Shown here: positions 1 to 8,781 of the stretch, in pieces
Layout of the letters: every line of letters starts with the position of its first letter
Numbering within the stretch: the stretch's first letter is position 1
Assembly: GCF_028858515.1 (NCBI RefSeq)
Contig: NZ_JAPJZJ010000006.1
Location: 62,001-126,000 of the forward strand
Origin: Aurantiacibacter sp. D1-12
GTDB lineage: Bacteria; Pseudomonadota; Alphaproteobacteria; Sphingomonadales; Sphingomonadaceae
DNA: 64,000 bases
Reading direction: 5' to 3'
The notes under the pieces: model-generated
What the model saw: only the letters and a program-made list of their open reading frames with translations
Database searches by the model: none
What the model was told of the DNA's origin: nothing
Translations under genes and position numbers: made by a program

Positions 1-2
1 TC

Positions 3-1973
3 AAGCGACTGGAAGCAGGTACCGGCAGCCCCGTCCGCGCGAACAATCTCAATCCAGCGAAAGCGGATACCAATGGGGAAGATGCCGCACCCGAAGGCAG
101 CGTGCAGCCGCTGCCCGAATGGCCCGATATTGATCGCAGCACCTACAAGACAGTTCAGTCCAAGGAAGAACTGCAAGAATGGATCGCCCGCGCACAGGTG
201 CTGCGGTTGGTCGCGGTCGATACCGAGACGAACAGCCTCGACGCGATTGCAGCCGAGCTTGTCGGTGTCAGCATGGCTCTCGGCCCCAACGATGCCTGCT
301 ATATCCCGCTGGGTCACGGCGGATCAGACATGTTCGCCGAAAAGCCGCAGCAGGTGCCGTTTGATGAAGCGATAGCCCTTCTCAAGCCATTGCTCGAAGA
401 CGATGCCATCCTAAAGGTCGGCCAGAACATCAAGTACGATATCAACGTGCTCGCCCAACATGGCATTGCGATGGCGCCGGTCGATGACACGATGATAATG
501 AGCTTCGATCTCGATGCCGGACGAAGTCAGGACGGCATCGGCGGCGGACACGGGATGGACGAGCTGGCCGAGCGTCACCTCGGCCACACCACAATGAAGT
601 TCAAGGACGTCTGCGGCACAGGCAAGAAGGCGATTCCCTTCGGCGAGGTTCCGCTGGACAAGGCCACCGAGTATGCCGCCGAGGATGCAGATGTCACCTG
701 GCGGCTGCATGCGCATCTGGCACGCCGCATGCCCGGCGAAGGCGCGACGCGGATCTATCAGAGGGCCGATCGCCCGCTCATCCCGGTGGTCGCGAAGATG
801 GAGCGCGAAGGTATCAAGGTCGATCGCGCCGAGCTATCTCGCCTGTCCGAGACTTTTGCCGAAAAGATCGGCGAGCTGGAGAAGGCCATTCATGAGGACG
901 CTGATGAGGAATTCACCATCGGTAGCCCCAAGCAGCTTGGAGACATTTTGTTCGACAAGCTGGGGTACAAGGGCGGAAAGAAGGGCAAGAGCGGCCAGTA
1001 TTCAACCGACCAGAGCGTGCTCGAGCGCCTTTCTGGCGAAGGCCATGCCATTGTCGACAAGGTGCTCGAATATCGCCAGCTCTCGAAGCTGAAGAGCACC
1101 TACACCGACGCACTGCAGGAAGCGATCAACCCGAAGACGGGCCGCGTACACACGAGCTATTCGCTGGTCGGAGCGCAGACCGGGCGGCTCTCATCGACTG
1201 ATCCGAACCTGCAGAACATCCCGATCCGTACCGAAATCGGCCGCCAGATTCGCAAGGCCTTCGTGCCCGAGGCGGGCAACACATTGCTCGCCGCCGACTA
1301 CAGCCAGATCGAGCTTCGGCTGGCTGCGCATATGGCCGATGTGCCCGAGCTGAAGGAAGCCTTCGAAAACGGCGAGGATATCCATTCGCGCACGGCAAAG
1401 GAAATGTACGGCGAAGTCGACCGCGACACACGCGCGGCGGCCAAGACGATCAACTTCGCCATTCTCTACGGCATTTCACGCTGGGGGCTTGCAGGTCGCC
1501 TCGGCATCGAGCCGGACGAGGCGCAGGAGAAGATCGACACCTATTTCCAGCGCTTCCCGGGCATCCAGAGCTACATCCACCAGACGCTCGAAAGCGTGCG
1601 CGAGAAGGGCTATTCGGAAACGCTGTTCGGCCGCAAAACATGGTTCCCGCGGATCAACTCCAAGAACCAGATGGAACGGCAGGGCAGCGAACGCGCTGCG
1701 ATCAACGCGCCGATCCAGGGCACCAGTGCAGACATTATCAAGCGTGCGATGGCGCGTATGCTTCCGGCGCTGGAAGAGGAAGGCCTCACCGATGTGCGCA
1801 TGCTGCTGCAGGTGCATGACGAGCTAGTGTTCGAATTGCCCGAAGATGATGTTGCCGCAGCAAGCCCGGTAATCGAACGGGTCATGGCCGAGGCCGCGCA
1901 GCCTGCAGTCACGCTCGACGTGCCGCTCGGCATCGAGATCGGCACCGGCCCCAGCTGGGATGATGCACATTAG
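3..1973 (+). CDS. polA: DNA polymerase I, 3' part of gene (5' end outside window)
   Basis: The reading frame is open from the first bases of the window, so the 5' part is missing, including all of the N-terminal 5'-3' exonuclease domain. About 656 residues are visible. The 3'-5' proofreading domain is present with its DEDD motifs: VDTETNS (exo I), NIKYDINVL (exo II) and YAAEDADVTW (exo III). The polymerase domain follows with motif A (AADYSQIELR), motif B (AAKTINFAILYG) and motif C (LQVHDELVFE). Both activities therefore look intact. The enzyme fills gaps, processes Okazaki fragments and does repair synthesis in the cytoplasm. Its stop lies about 30 bases before the mechanosensitive channel gene on the same strand. 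Confidence 0.97.
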   Translation, partial: KRLEAGTGSPVRANNLNPAKADTNGEDAAPEGSVQPLPEWPDIDRSTYKTVQSKEELQEWIARAQVLRLVAVDTETNSLDAIAAELVGVSMALGPNDACYIPLGHGGSDMFAEKPQQVPFDEAIALLKPLLEDDAILKVGQNIKYDINVLAQHGIAMAPVDDTMIMSFDLDAGRSQDGIGGGHGMDELAERHLGHTTMKFKDVCGTGKKAIPFGEVPLDKATEYAAEDADVTWRLHAHLARRMPGEGATRIYQRADRPLIPVVAKMEREGIKVDRAELSRLSETFAEKIGELEKAIHEDADEEFTIGSPKQLGDILFDKLGYKGGKKGKSGQYSTDQSVLERLSGEGHAIVDKVLEYRQLSKLKSTYTDALQEAINPKTGRVHTSYSLVGAQTGRLSSTDPNLQNIPIRTEIGRQIRKAFVPEAGNTLLAADYSQIELRLAAHMADVPELKEAFENGEDIHSRTAKEMYGEVDRDTRAAAKTINFAILYGISRWGLAGRLGIEPDEAQEKIDTYFQRFPGIQSYIHQTLESVREKGYSETLFGRKTWFPRINSKNQMERQGSERAAINAPIQGTSADIIKRAMARMLPALEEEGLTDVRMLLQVHDELVFELPEDDVAAASPVIERVMAEAAQPAVTLDVPLGIEIGTGPSWDDAH

Positions 1974-2014
1974 GTTTGGTTGAAACACGCAAGGCAGGGG
2001 GCTAGGTGGCGGCA

Positions 2015-3097
2015 ATGTTAGAACGATACGATCCCCGCAATCTTTCCATAGACTGGGCTGCAACGGGAGAAGCAGCTATTTTTGTCGGCTTCGCCGTGCT
2101 CGTTGCCTGGCTGCTATATCGCATCGCTTTTGCAATTCTCATCAGGCTGGTGGCAAAGTCGGAATCGTCGATCGACGATCTCATCATCCAGCGCATACGC
2201 CATCCGATAAAGTGGTCGGCGATTGCCATTGCCGTAACGATTGCCGCACAGAATGATCCGCTGCTGGCAAGTTATTGGGAACCTGTCGGCCAGTTTCTGC
2301 GCCCTGCTCTGCTTGGCTGGATCGCATATTCGCTGGTCAAAGCCTTCTCTGCAGTGCTCGAACTGCGGCTTGACCAGGCCGTCGACCCGGTGGCCGTGCG
2401 CAGCCGCCGCACGCGCATCGCCATCCTGTCACGTACCGCGATTTTCGCCATCGTGGTCATCACCGTGGGCCTGATGCTCCTCACAATTCCATCGGTCCGC
2501 GCAATCGGAACAACGCTCCTCGCATCGGCCGGCCTGGCCGCACTTGCCATTGGCGCCGCAGCCCAGCCGGCGCTGAAATCGCTGATTGCCGGACTGCAGA
2601 TCGCAATTACCGAGCCTCTGCGGCTGGGCGATCTTGTTGTCATCGATGGCCATACGGGCCGGGTGGAGGAAATCCACATGGCCTTTATTATCGTGCGGAC
2701 GTGGGATGAACGCGCGATCGTCGTGCCCACCAGCCAGATTCTCGATCAGAGCTTTGAAAACTGGTCGCGCACAAATGAAAAGCTCACTGGCCCGGTTATG
2801 CTGCATCTCGATCCGATCGCCGAGGTTGCCCCCATTCGCGCCGAGTTCGAACGGTGGGTGGGCGAGCACGAGCTATGGGACGGCCGCACTGCCGAAGTCC
2901 TGATGACCGACGCCTATCCCGAAAGCATCGCACTGCGCCTCTCGGTCAGCGCGGCGACCATCGGTAACCTGTGGCGCCTGCGCTGCGCCCTGCGCGAACA
3001 CATGCTCGACTGGCTGCGCGAAAACCAGGAACAGGCCCTGATCCGCCACCGGTTGGAATTGCCCGGCGGACACCCGAAGGCCGAAGAGGCAATATAG
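2015..3097 (+). CDS. MscS-family mechanosensitive ion channel
   Basis: Protein of about 360 residues with N-terminal membrane segments (roughly residues 20-45, 70-90 and 95-115), then a pair near residues 145-195. The second of that pair is Ala/Gly-rich (LASAGLAALAIGAAAQPALKS), the pore-lining TM3 pattern of MscS. The beta domain follows (RLGDLVVIDGHTGRVEEI). Known role of the family: release of solutes through the inner membrane on hypo-osmotic shock. ATG 2015 was chosen; an in-frame GTG lies nine bases upstream, with a purine-rich AGGGGG stretch before both. The gene ends convergently toward cdc48, with the structured repeat in between. Confidence 0.9.
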   Translation: MLERYDPRNLSIDWAATGEAAIFVGFAVLVAWLLYRIAFAILIRLVAKSESSIDDLIIQRIRHPIKWSAIAIAVTIAAQNDPLLASYWEPVGQFLRPALLGWIAYSLVKAFSAVLELRLDQAVDPVAVRSRRTRIAILSRTAIFAIVVITVGLMLLTIPSVRAIGTTLLASAGLAALAIGAAAQPALKSLIAGLQIAITEPLRLGDLVVIDGHTGRVEEIHMAFIIVRTWDERAIVVPTSQILDQSFENWSRTNEKLTGPVMLHLDPIAEVAPIRAEFERWVGEHELWDGRTAEVLMTDAYPESIALRLSVSAATIGNLWRLRCALREHMLDWLRENQEQALIRHRLELPGGHPKAEEAI

Positions 3098-3102
3098 TTT
3101 TT

Positions 3103-3377
3103 CGCACCGACCTCCGTCGGTGCGTCCTCGGTGCTGTTCGCTCCCCCGGATCAAGTCCGGGGTACGCGGCACCTGCGGTCGCGCAGTCGCGCTCTGTCGG
3201 TCGCAGTCGCGTCCGATTTCAGCGATACCTAATTACCGTGTCGCGAAGCTCGCTCGGCGACGAGCCGAGGGCAAAGGCGACTGCCCGCCCGCAGCGGGCG
3301 CAGGTTGTCCTCCCTGCGGTCGTTCAGCTTCGCTTCGCCTGCGCGTCTAGCGAGGACGAACCCGCGGAGGCGGGTTC
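3103..3377. repeat. Structured intergenic repeat, copy A, bounded by two hairpins with a CCTCCG loop
   Basis: This fills the 290-base gap between the convergent mscS and cdc48 genes. It begins with a hairpin of 8-base arms (3103-3110 and 3117-3124) closed by the loop CCTCCG and followed by TCCTCG. It ends with the same module inverted: arms 3358-3364 and 3371-3377, loop CGGAGG, preceded by CGAGGAC. Just inside the left hairpin, GGTGC (3130-3134) can pair with GCACC (3169-3173) around an inner stem (3144-3150 with 3156-3162). Copy B at 32327 has the same architecture with different but still complementary stems. Each terminal hairpin sits a few bases 3' of a stop codon. Confidence 0.75.
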
Positions 3378-3387
3378 ATGAGACAAA

Positions 3388-5694
3388 CTAATGCTTCGAA
3401 TCCCGCGTACTCTCCACCATCCCGTCGGTGAGGAATCCTATCGGTTTGACCGCCGCAGCGCGCTTCTTCAGCTCACCCTTCATCTTCTTATACTCGACTT
3501 CCATCTTCGCGGTAACGGTTGCACGGCTGTCTTCCATCGCCTCGTCGAAGTCGGACTTGCTGACAGTGTCGGGCACGCCTTCGGCACGGCGAATGGCGAC
3601 GAGACCCGCGCGGCGCACCACGTCTTCCAGGTCCGCTCCGGTAAAACGCTCGGCCTTCTTGGCGATGGCGGCAAGGTCAACGTCTTCGGCCAGCGGCATA
3701 TTCGCCGTGTGGATCTTGAGGATGTGCTCGCGGCCCTTGGCATCGGGCGCGCCGACATAGACCAGCTCATCAAACCGGCCAGGGCGCAGCAGCGCTGGAT
3801 CAACCAGCGCCGGGCGATTGGTCGCGCCGATCACGACGATGGAGGAGAGGTCTTCCATACCGTCCATCTCGGCAAGGATCGTGTTGACCACGCGCGCCGT
3901 GACCTGCGGTTCACCCGCGCCTGAACCGCGCGCGGGAACCAGACTGTCGATCTCGTCGATAAAGATCACGCACGGTGCCACCGCACGCGCCCGCGCAAAC
4001 ATCTTCGCGATCTGCTGCTCGCTCTCGCCAAACCATTTGCTCAGCAGGTCAGAGCTTTTCATCGAGATGAAATTGGCCTCTGCCTCTTTCGCGACAGCCT
4101 TGGCGAGCAGGGTCTTGCCGGTGCCGGGAGGGCCATAAAGCAGGAAACCCTTGGCCGGACGGATACCGATCTTCTCAAACGCCGTGGGGTTCTTGAGCGG
4201 TAGCTCGACGCCTTCTTTCAGCTTGTCGATGGCGTCATCCAGGCCGCCCAGATCGCTCCAACTGACCGTGGGTGCCTGCACCATGACTTCACGCATGGCC
4301 GACGGCTGGACGCGCTTGAGCGCCTCGCGGAAATCACCCTTCTCTACGCACAGCTCTTCAAGCACTTCGGCAGGAATTTCCTGCGCATCAAGATCGAGCC
4401 TGGGCATGATCCGGCGGACAGCCTCGATCGCGGCTTCGCGAGTGAGCGCGGCCAGGTCCGCGCCAACAAACCCGTGCGTCGAGCGCGCGAGTTCAAGCAG
4501 GTCGACGCCTTCACCCAGCGGCATGCCGCGCGTGTGGATGGCAAGGATTTCGCGGCGACCCTGCGTATCGGGAACGCCGACGATAATCTCACGGTCAAAA
4601 CGGCCCGGACGCCGCAGCGCCTCATCAATCGCATCAGGGCGGTTGGTCGCTGCGATCACGACGAGGTTGGAGCGTGCCTGCAAGCCGTCCATCAATGTCA
4701 GCAGCTGCGCGACAAGGCGCTTTTCCGCTTCGCCTTGCGTACGCTCGCGCTTAGGAGTGATGGAATCGATCTCGTCGATGAAGACGATGGCCGGCTGACT
4801 CTTCTCGGCCTGTTCGAAAACTTCGCGCAGGCGCTTTTCAGACTCGCCATAGGCGCTGCCCATGATCTCGGGCCCGTTGATGGTGAAGAATTCGGCATCG
4901 CTTTCGTTGGCGACAGCCTGCGCCAGCCGCGTCTTGCCGGTGCCGGGAGGACCATGCAGCAGCACGCCCTTGGGCGGATCCACGCCAAGCCGCGTAAACA
5001 GCTCTGGATAGCGCAGCGGCAGCTCGACCATTTCGCGCAGGGCGGTGATGGTATCGTCCATGCCGCCGACATCGTCATAGTTGATCATGCCGCGCGCATC
5101 GCGCGGTTCCTCGAATTCGCTGCGCAGTTCGACTTCGGTATTCTCGTCAATATGGACGATGCCTTTGGGACTGGTCGAAACCACCTGAAGGCGGATCTGG
5201 GTGAGCGCATAGGCAGGCGTGTTGAACATGCGCCGCACTTCGGGCGGCACATTCTGCACAGGCTGCTGACCATGCGTGGCGACGAGGTCACCGGCGGTTA
5301 CCGGCTTACGGAAGAAAACACGCTTCAATGCTTCGGTTGGTCCCTGCAGACGCATTTCCTTGCGAGCGGGAGCAAACACCACGCGGGTGGCGGGCTTGCT
5401 GTCCACACGGCTTACCTGGACATGTTCGCCCGAAGAGGTTTCGGCATTGGCGCGCTGCAAACCGTCCAGCCGGATGACATCGAGCGATTCGTCTTCAGCG
5501 TAAGCGGGGGCTGCGATAGCCACGGTCTGCCGCTTGCCTTCAATGCCGACGACATCGCCTTCGGTAATGCCCAGCTCCTGGAACGCACTGCGCGGCATCC
5601 GCACTACGCCTCTGCCCGATTCTTCCTGCCGCGCGGCTGCGACCTGCAGCTTGACCGTGTTCTCGTTTGTAGTTGCTGCGTCTTCTTGCGCCAT
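3388..5694 (-). CDS. Cdc48/p97/VAT-type AAA+ ATPase with two ATPase domains
   Basis: 768 residues in the full Cdc48 architecture. An N-terminal double-psi barrel/Cdc48-like substrate domain (about residues 10-195) is followed by D1 (about 210-450) with Walker A GPPGTGKTRLAQ and Walker B VFIDEIDS, and D2 (about 480-720) with GPPGTGKTLLAK and VFIDEIDS. Arg-finger regions (NRPDAIDEALRRPGRFD and NRPALVDPALLRPGRFD) are present in both rings. In archaea and eukaryotes this hexamer unfolds proteins. Bacterial members are patchily distributed, and their substrates are unclear. No C-terminal HbYX proteasome-docking motif is visible. The gene stands alone, convergent with mscS and divergent from scoA. 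Confidence 0.93.
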   Translation of the reverse strand: MAQEDAATTNENTVKLQVAAARQEESGRGVVRMPRSAFQELGITEGDVVGIEGKRQTVAIAAPAYAEDESLDVIRLDGLQRANAETSSGEHVQVSRVDSKPATRVVFAPARKEMRLQGPTEALKRVFFRKPVTAGDLVATHGQQPVQNVPPEVRRMFNTPAYALTQIRLQVVSTSPKGIVHIDENTEVELRSEFEEPRDARGMINYDDVGGMDDTITALREMVELPLRYPELFTRLGVDPPKGVLLHGPPGTGKTRLAQAVANESDAEFFTINGPEIMGSAYGESEKRLREVFEQAEKSQPAIVFIDEIDSITPKRERTQGEAEKRLVAQLLTLMDGLQARSNLVVIAATNRPDAIDEALRRPGRFDREIIVGVPDTQGRREILAIHTRGMPLGEGVDLLELARSTHGFVGADLAALTREAAIEAVRRIMPRLDLDAQEIPAEVLEELCVEKGDFREALKRVQPSAMREVMVQAPTVSWSDLGGLDDAIDKLKEGVELPLKNPTAFEKIGIRPAKGFLLYGPPGTGKTLLAKAVAKEAEANFISMKSSDLLSKWFGESEQQIAKMFARARAVAPCVIFIDEIDSLVPARGSGAGEPQVTARVVNTILAEMDGMEDLSSIVVIGATNRPALVDPALLRPGRFDELVYVGAPDAKGREHILKIHTANMPLAEDVDLAAIAKKAERFTGADLEDVVRRAGLVAIRRAEGVPDTVSKSDFDEAMEDSRATVTAKMEVEYKKMKGELKKRAAAVKPIGFLTDGMVESTRDSKH

Positions 5695-5819
5695 GCGCGG
5701 CCAGTCCTCTCGAAATTTCGTGTCACGGAGACCTAGGTATCACAGGCTGCGAATGCAATTGGTCCCGCTAAGCTGAACCTGACAAGCATATGCAAAGAAT
5801 CGCTCACCACGCGGATAAG

Positions 5820-5851
5820 AAAAAAGGCCCGGTCGAAACCGACCGAGCCTT
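5820..5851 (-). terminator. Intrinsic terminator on the minus strand, upstream of cdc48
   Basis: Arms 5824-5835 and 5840-5851 form a 12-base stem with one mismatch and the loop AAAC. Read on the minus strand the hairpin runs into TTTTTTCTT. It lies about 125 bases upstream of the cdc48 start on the same strand, so it cannot end a known gene. It should end either a separate short transcript or a leader of cdc48. Confidence 0.75.
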
Positions 5852-5960
5852 GGAAGTTTTGGGAGAGGATGCCTGAAAGGCAGGGTCGATATGCTTGTAG
5901 ACGCCCGATTCCGCAAGTGCGAAAAGGTCACTATGTGTTGCGTGAAATGCAACTTATCGT
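5820..5960 (-). ncRNA. Candidate small RNA ending in an intrinsic terminator
   Basis: The 450-base gap between divergent cdc48 and scoA has no coding sequence that I can support. On the minus strand a terminator (5820-5851) is preceded by a second small hairpin (arms 5870-5874 and 5878-5882). Between the two lies an unpaired, pyrimidine-rich stretch reading CCTCTCCC. This hairpin, CU-rich loop and terminator arrangement resembles alphaproteobacterial trans-acting sRNAs that pair with ribosome binding sites. The 5' end is not determined, and 5960 is only a guess. An alternative is a transcription attenuator in the cdc48 leader. Confidence 0.35.
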
Positions 5961-6146
5961 TTTACCACTGATATAGAGGGATAAATTTTCGCTTTATGGA
6001 GCGGTGTAGCAATGCCCAAAAGCGTATTTGCCTCACCAATAGGTCAATCTATTGTGCGCCGCAGCATGCTTCTTGCGGGGTGACATACCCCCTCGCAGTG
6101 TCTATTCCGACGCCAAACATGCGCAGTGCCGCCAACAGGAGTTTTT

Positions 6147-6866
6147 ATGCAGAAGCTTTACCCCGATGCCGCCGCCGCTCTCGATGGATTGCTGCGCGAT
6201 GGCATGACCATTGCCGCAGGCGGATTTGGCCTGTGCGGAATTCCCGAGCGCCTGCTGGTCGCGATTCAGGATAGCGGTGTGAAGAACCTGACCTTCGCCA
6301 GCAACAATGCCGGGATCGATAATGAAGGCATCGGCAAGCTGCTGCGCACCAAGCAGGTGGCCAAGATGATCAGCTCCTACGTCGGCGAGAACAAGGAGTT
6401 CGAGCGGCAGTATCTTGCAGGCGAGCTGGAAGTGGAATTCTGCCCGCAAGGCACACTGGCCGAACGCATGCGTGCTGGTGGTGCGGGTATCCCCGGCTTC
6501 TACACCAAGACCGGCGTCGGCACACAGGTGGCAGAAGGCAAGGAAGTAAAGCAGTTCGACACCGGTGACGGCCCGGAGGACTACATCCTCGAGCGCGGCA
6601 TCTTTGCCGATCTCTCCATCATCAAGGCGTGGAAGGCGGACGAGACGGGCAACCTGATGTTCCGCAAGACCGCACGCAATTTCAACCAACCCGCGGCAAC
6701 CTGCGGCAAGGTCTGCGTCGTCGAGGTTGAGGAAGTGGTGAAGGCTGGCGAGCTTGATCCTGACAGCATCCACCTGCCCGGCGTCTTCGTGAACCGCATG
6801 GTGATCGGCGCGCCCTACGACAAGAAGATCGAATTCGTCACCACGCGCTCGCGCGAGGCAGCCTAA
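6147..6866 (+). CDS. scoA: 3-oxoacid CoA-transferase, subunit A
   Basis: 239 residues. Typical subunit A features of family I CoA-transferases are visible: the Gly-rich CoA-binding stretch near residue 25 (IAAGGFGLCGIPERLL), then TFASNNAG and the conserved GAGIPGFYTKTGVGT. The enzyme moves CoA from succinyl-CoA to acetoacetate, so ketone bodies can be used as carbon. The start was set at ATG 6147 because ACAGGAG precedes it at good spacing; an in-frame GTG lies 21 bases upstream without such a site. Subunit B is encoded downstream, but a lipoprotein gene lies between the two, which is unusual for this pair. Confidence 0.95.
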   Translation: MQKLYPDAAAALDGLLRDGMTIAAGGFGLCGIPERLLVAIQDSGVKNLTFASNNAGIDNEGIGKLLRTKQVAKMISSYVGENKEFERQYLAGELEVEFCPQGTLAERMRAGGAGIPGFYTKTGVGTQVAEGKEVKQFDTGDGPEDYILERGIFADLSIIKAWKADETGNLMFRKTARNFNQPAATCGKVCVVEVEEVVKAGELDPDSIHLPGVFVNRMVIGAPYDKKIEFVTTRSREAA

Positions 6867-6870
6867 GCCC

Positions 6871-7665
6871 TTGCATCTGCCCCGCGCCTTTCTGCTGCTG
6901 ACAGCCACGCTTGGCCTGCAAGGCTGCGTGCTGGCGGCTGCGGCGATTCCGCTGGCAGCGGGCGGGGCGATTGTCGGCAGTCAGGCGTTCGGAGAGCGCA
7001 CCGCGCAGGCGATTGCCGAAGGAACCGATATCGATCCCGAGACCATCACCGAGGCGAGCTTCGGACAATATGCACTGGTGCCGGGCGGGGTCCTGCCCGA
7101 ACCTGTCGCGGCCTTGCCGAGCAGCGGAGCCTACGGCGACTGGCACAGCTTCACCCTTTCCCAACTGGGCGCGGACGCATCGGGCCTTTCGGCACTGCTT
7201 GATGATCCTGCCAGCCTCGAGCCGACACGCTCGCCATGCGAAGCCGAAGTCCCTGCAGTCCTGATCGATCTCGATCCCGAAGACGGACTGATGGGGCTCG
7301 ACAGCACCGCCTTGCCCAGCCCGGAACTGCGCGCTGTACTCGACAATTTCCGCCGTCAGGGCGTGGCGATTGCCTGGATCACCGATCGCGAACCGACCGA
7401 TGCCGGGCGCATCCGCACGCTTCTGCTCGGCAGCCGCCTTGACCCGACCGGGCGCGATCCGTTGTTCGTTCAGCGCTTTCCGGGCGAAGGCAAGCAGGCG
7501 CGCCGTCAGGCCCTGTTGGAAACCCATTGTGTGATCGCCATCGCCGGTGACACGCGCGCCGACTTTGACGATCTCTACACCTATCTCATCGACCAATCCT
7601 TTGCCGGCGGGCTGGAGCCCATGATCGGCGATGGATGGTTCATCATTCCCACCCCGCTCGACTGA
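6871..7665 (+). CDS. HAD-superfamily lipoprotein, acid-phosphatase-like
   Basis: 264 residues if started at TTG 6871, four bases after scoA ends. The N terminus is a lipoprotein signal with lipobox LQGC (Cys19), so the product should be membrane-anchored on the periplasmic side. The C-terminal half carries HAD motifs: LIDLDPEDG with the nucleophile-type Dx[10 protein letters not shown], a GKQARR lysine and [10 protein letters not shown]. This resembles class B/C acid phosphatases, although the substrate cannot be read from the sequence. TTG is an uncommon start and no clear ribosome binding site precedes it, so translation may be coupled to scoA. It interrupts the scoA-scoB pair. Confidence 0.75.
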   Translation: MHLPRAFLLLTATLGLQGCVLAAAAIPLAAGGAIVGSQAFGERTAQAIAEGTDIDPETITEASFGQYALVPGGVLPEPVAALPSSGAYGDWHSFTLSQLGADASGLSALLDDPASLEPTRSPCEAEVPAVLIDLDPEDGLMGLDSTALPSPELRAVLDNFRRQGVAIAWITDREPTDAGRIRTLLLGSRLDPTGRDPLFVQRFPGEGKQARRQALLETHCVIAIAGDTRADFDDLYTYLIDQSFAGGLEPMIGDGWFIIPTPLD

Positions 7666-7675
7666 AGGATATTCT

Positions 7676-8317
7676 ATGCCCTGGACACGTGATGAAATGG
7701 CCGCCCGCGCCGCGCAGGAGCTGGAGGACGGTTACTACGTCAATCTTGGCATCGGCATCCCGACGCTCGTCGCCAACCACATTCCTGAAGGCATGCAGGT
7801 CACCCTGCAGAGCGAGAACGGCATGCTCGGCATTGGACCGTTCCCGTACGAAGACGAGGTTGACGCCGACCTGATCAACGCGGGCAAGCAAACCATCAGC
7901 GAGCTGGCTCACAGTGCCTATTTCGACAGCGCGACGAGCTTTTCCATGATCCGTGGCGGCCACATCGACCTGACCGTGCTCGGCGCGATGGAAGTGGCGG
8001 AGAACGGCGACATCGCCAACTGGATGATCCCGGGCAAGATGGTGAAAGGCATGGGCGGCGCGATGGATCTGGTTGCGGGCGTGAAGAAGATCATCGTGGT
8101 GATGGAGCACACCAGCAAGCACGGCGATCCCAAGTTCATCCCCGAATGCACCCTGCCGCTGACCGGTACCAACGTGGTCGACATGATCATCACCGACATG
8201 TGCGTATTCCACCGCAAGGACCACGACAGCCCCTTCCGCCTGATCGAACTGGCTCCGGGCGTGACGGCTGAAGATGTGGCCGAGAAAACGACGGCCGCTT
8301 ACGAGGTTGCACTCTGA
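7676..8317 (+). CDS. scoB: 3-oxoacid CoA-transferase, subunit B
   Basis: 213 residues, the normal length for subunit B. It has the [13 protein letters not shown] stretch and the [12 protein letters not shown] motif, whose Glu is the residue that forms the covalent glutamyl-CoA intermediate in this family. It pairs with ScoA to form succinyl-CoA:acetoacetate CoA-transferase. ATG 7676 is preceded by GAAGGA at good spacing; an in-frame ATG at 7631 would overlap the lipoprotein gene and has no such site. The next gene starts 3 bases after the stop, suggesting one transcript from scoA through the GST gene. Confidence 0.95.
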   Translation: MPWTRDEMAARAAQELEDGYYVNLGIGIPTLVANHIPEGMQVTLQSENGMLGIGPFPYEDEVDADLINAGKQTISELAHSAYFDSATSFSMIRGGHIDLTVLGAMEVAENGDIANWMIPGKMVKGMGGAMDLVAGVKKIIVVMEHTSKHGDPKFIPECTLPLTGTNVVDMIITDMCVFHRKDHDSPFRLIELAPGVTAEDVAEKTTAAYEVAL

Positions 8318-8319
8318 CG

Positions 8320-8781
8320 ATGGCCCGGGTGGCACCAAACCCGGGTTCGCCTTGGCTTATCGTAGGCGGGTGGCTCTCGGTCGCGGCCTCGCTGCTCCAT
8401 ATCGGCTGCATCATCGGCGGCGAGGAATGGTATCGCTTCTTCGGCGCGGGTGAAGAAATCGCCATGGCTGCCGCGCGGGGCGAAGTGTGGCCACACATTA
8501 TGACCCTCGGCATCGCGACGGTGCTAGCGATCTGGGCGTTGTTCGCATTCTCAGGCGCGGGAAAGTTCGCGCGTCTTCCGCTGCTGCGCACAGGGTTGGT
8601 GGTGATTTCCGCGATCTACCTGCTGCGCGGATTGATGTTGGTTCCGCTACACCTCTGGCGGCCCGAGATGACTGACGCCTTCACCGTATGGTCTTCGCTC
8701 ATCGTGCTCGTGTACGGCGTCGCCTATGCGGTGGGCACATGGAAAGCATGGCCTGCAATGTCTGACAGGAGCCCCAGATGA
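8320..8781 (+). CDS. Four-helix integral membrane protein, function unknown
   Basis: 153 residues with about four hydrophobic segments (near residues 12-32, 58-78, 85-106 and 118-140). I do not recognise a named domain or catalytic motif. The gene begins just after scoB and its stop overlaps the ATG of the GST gene by four bases (ATGA), so it is almost certainly cotranscribed and translationally coupled. Small membrane proteins of this kind are often annotated only as hypothetical in sphingomonads. Confidence 0.75.
   Translation: MARVAPNPGSPWLIVGGWLSVAASLLHIGCIIGGEEWYRFFGAGEEIAMAAARGEVWPHIMTLGIATVLAIWALFAFSGAGKFARLPLLRTGLVVISAIYLLRGLMLVPLHLWRPEMTDAFTVWSSLIVLVYGVAYAVGTWKAWPAMSDRSPR

Noticed and set aside
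4474-5736. A 420-codon open frame on the plus strand opposite cdc48
   Set aside because: It is fully antisense to a gene with two intact ATPase domains, has no recognisable domain, and is a typical by-product of GC-rich codon usage.
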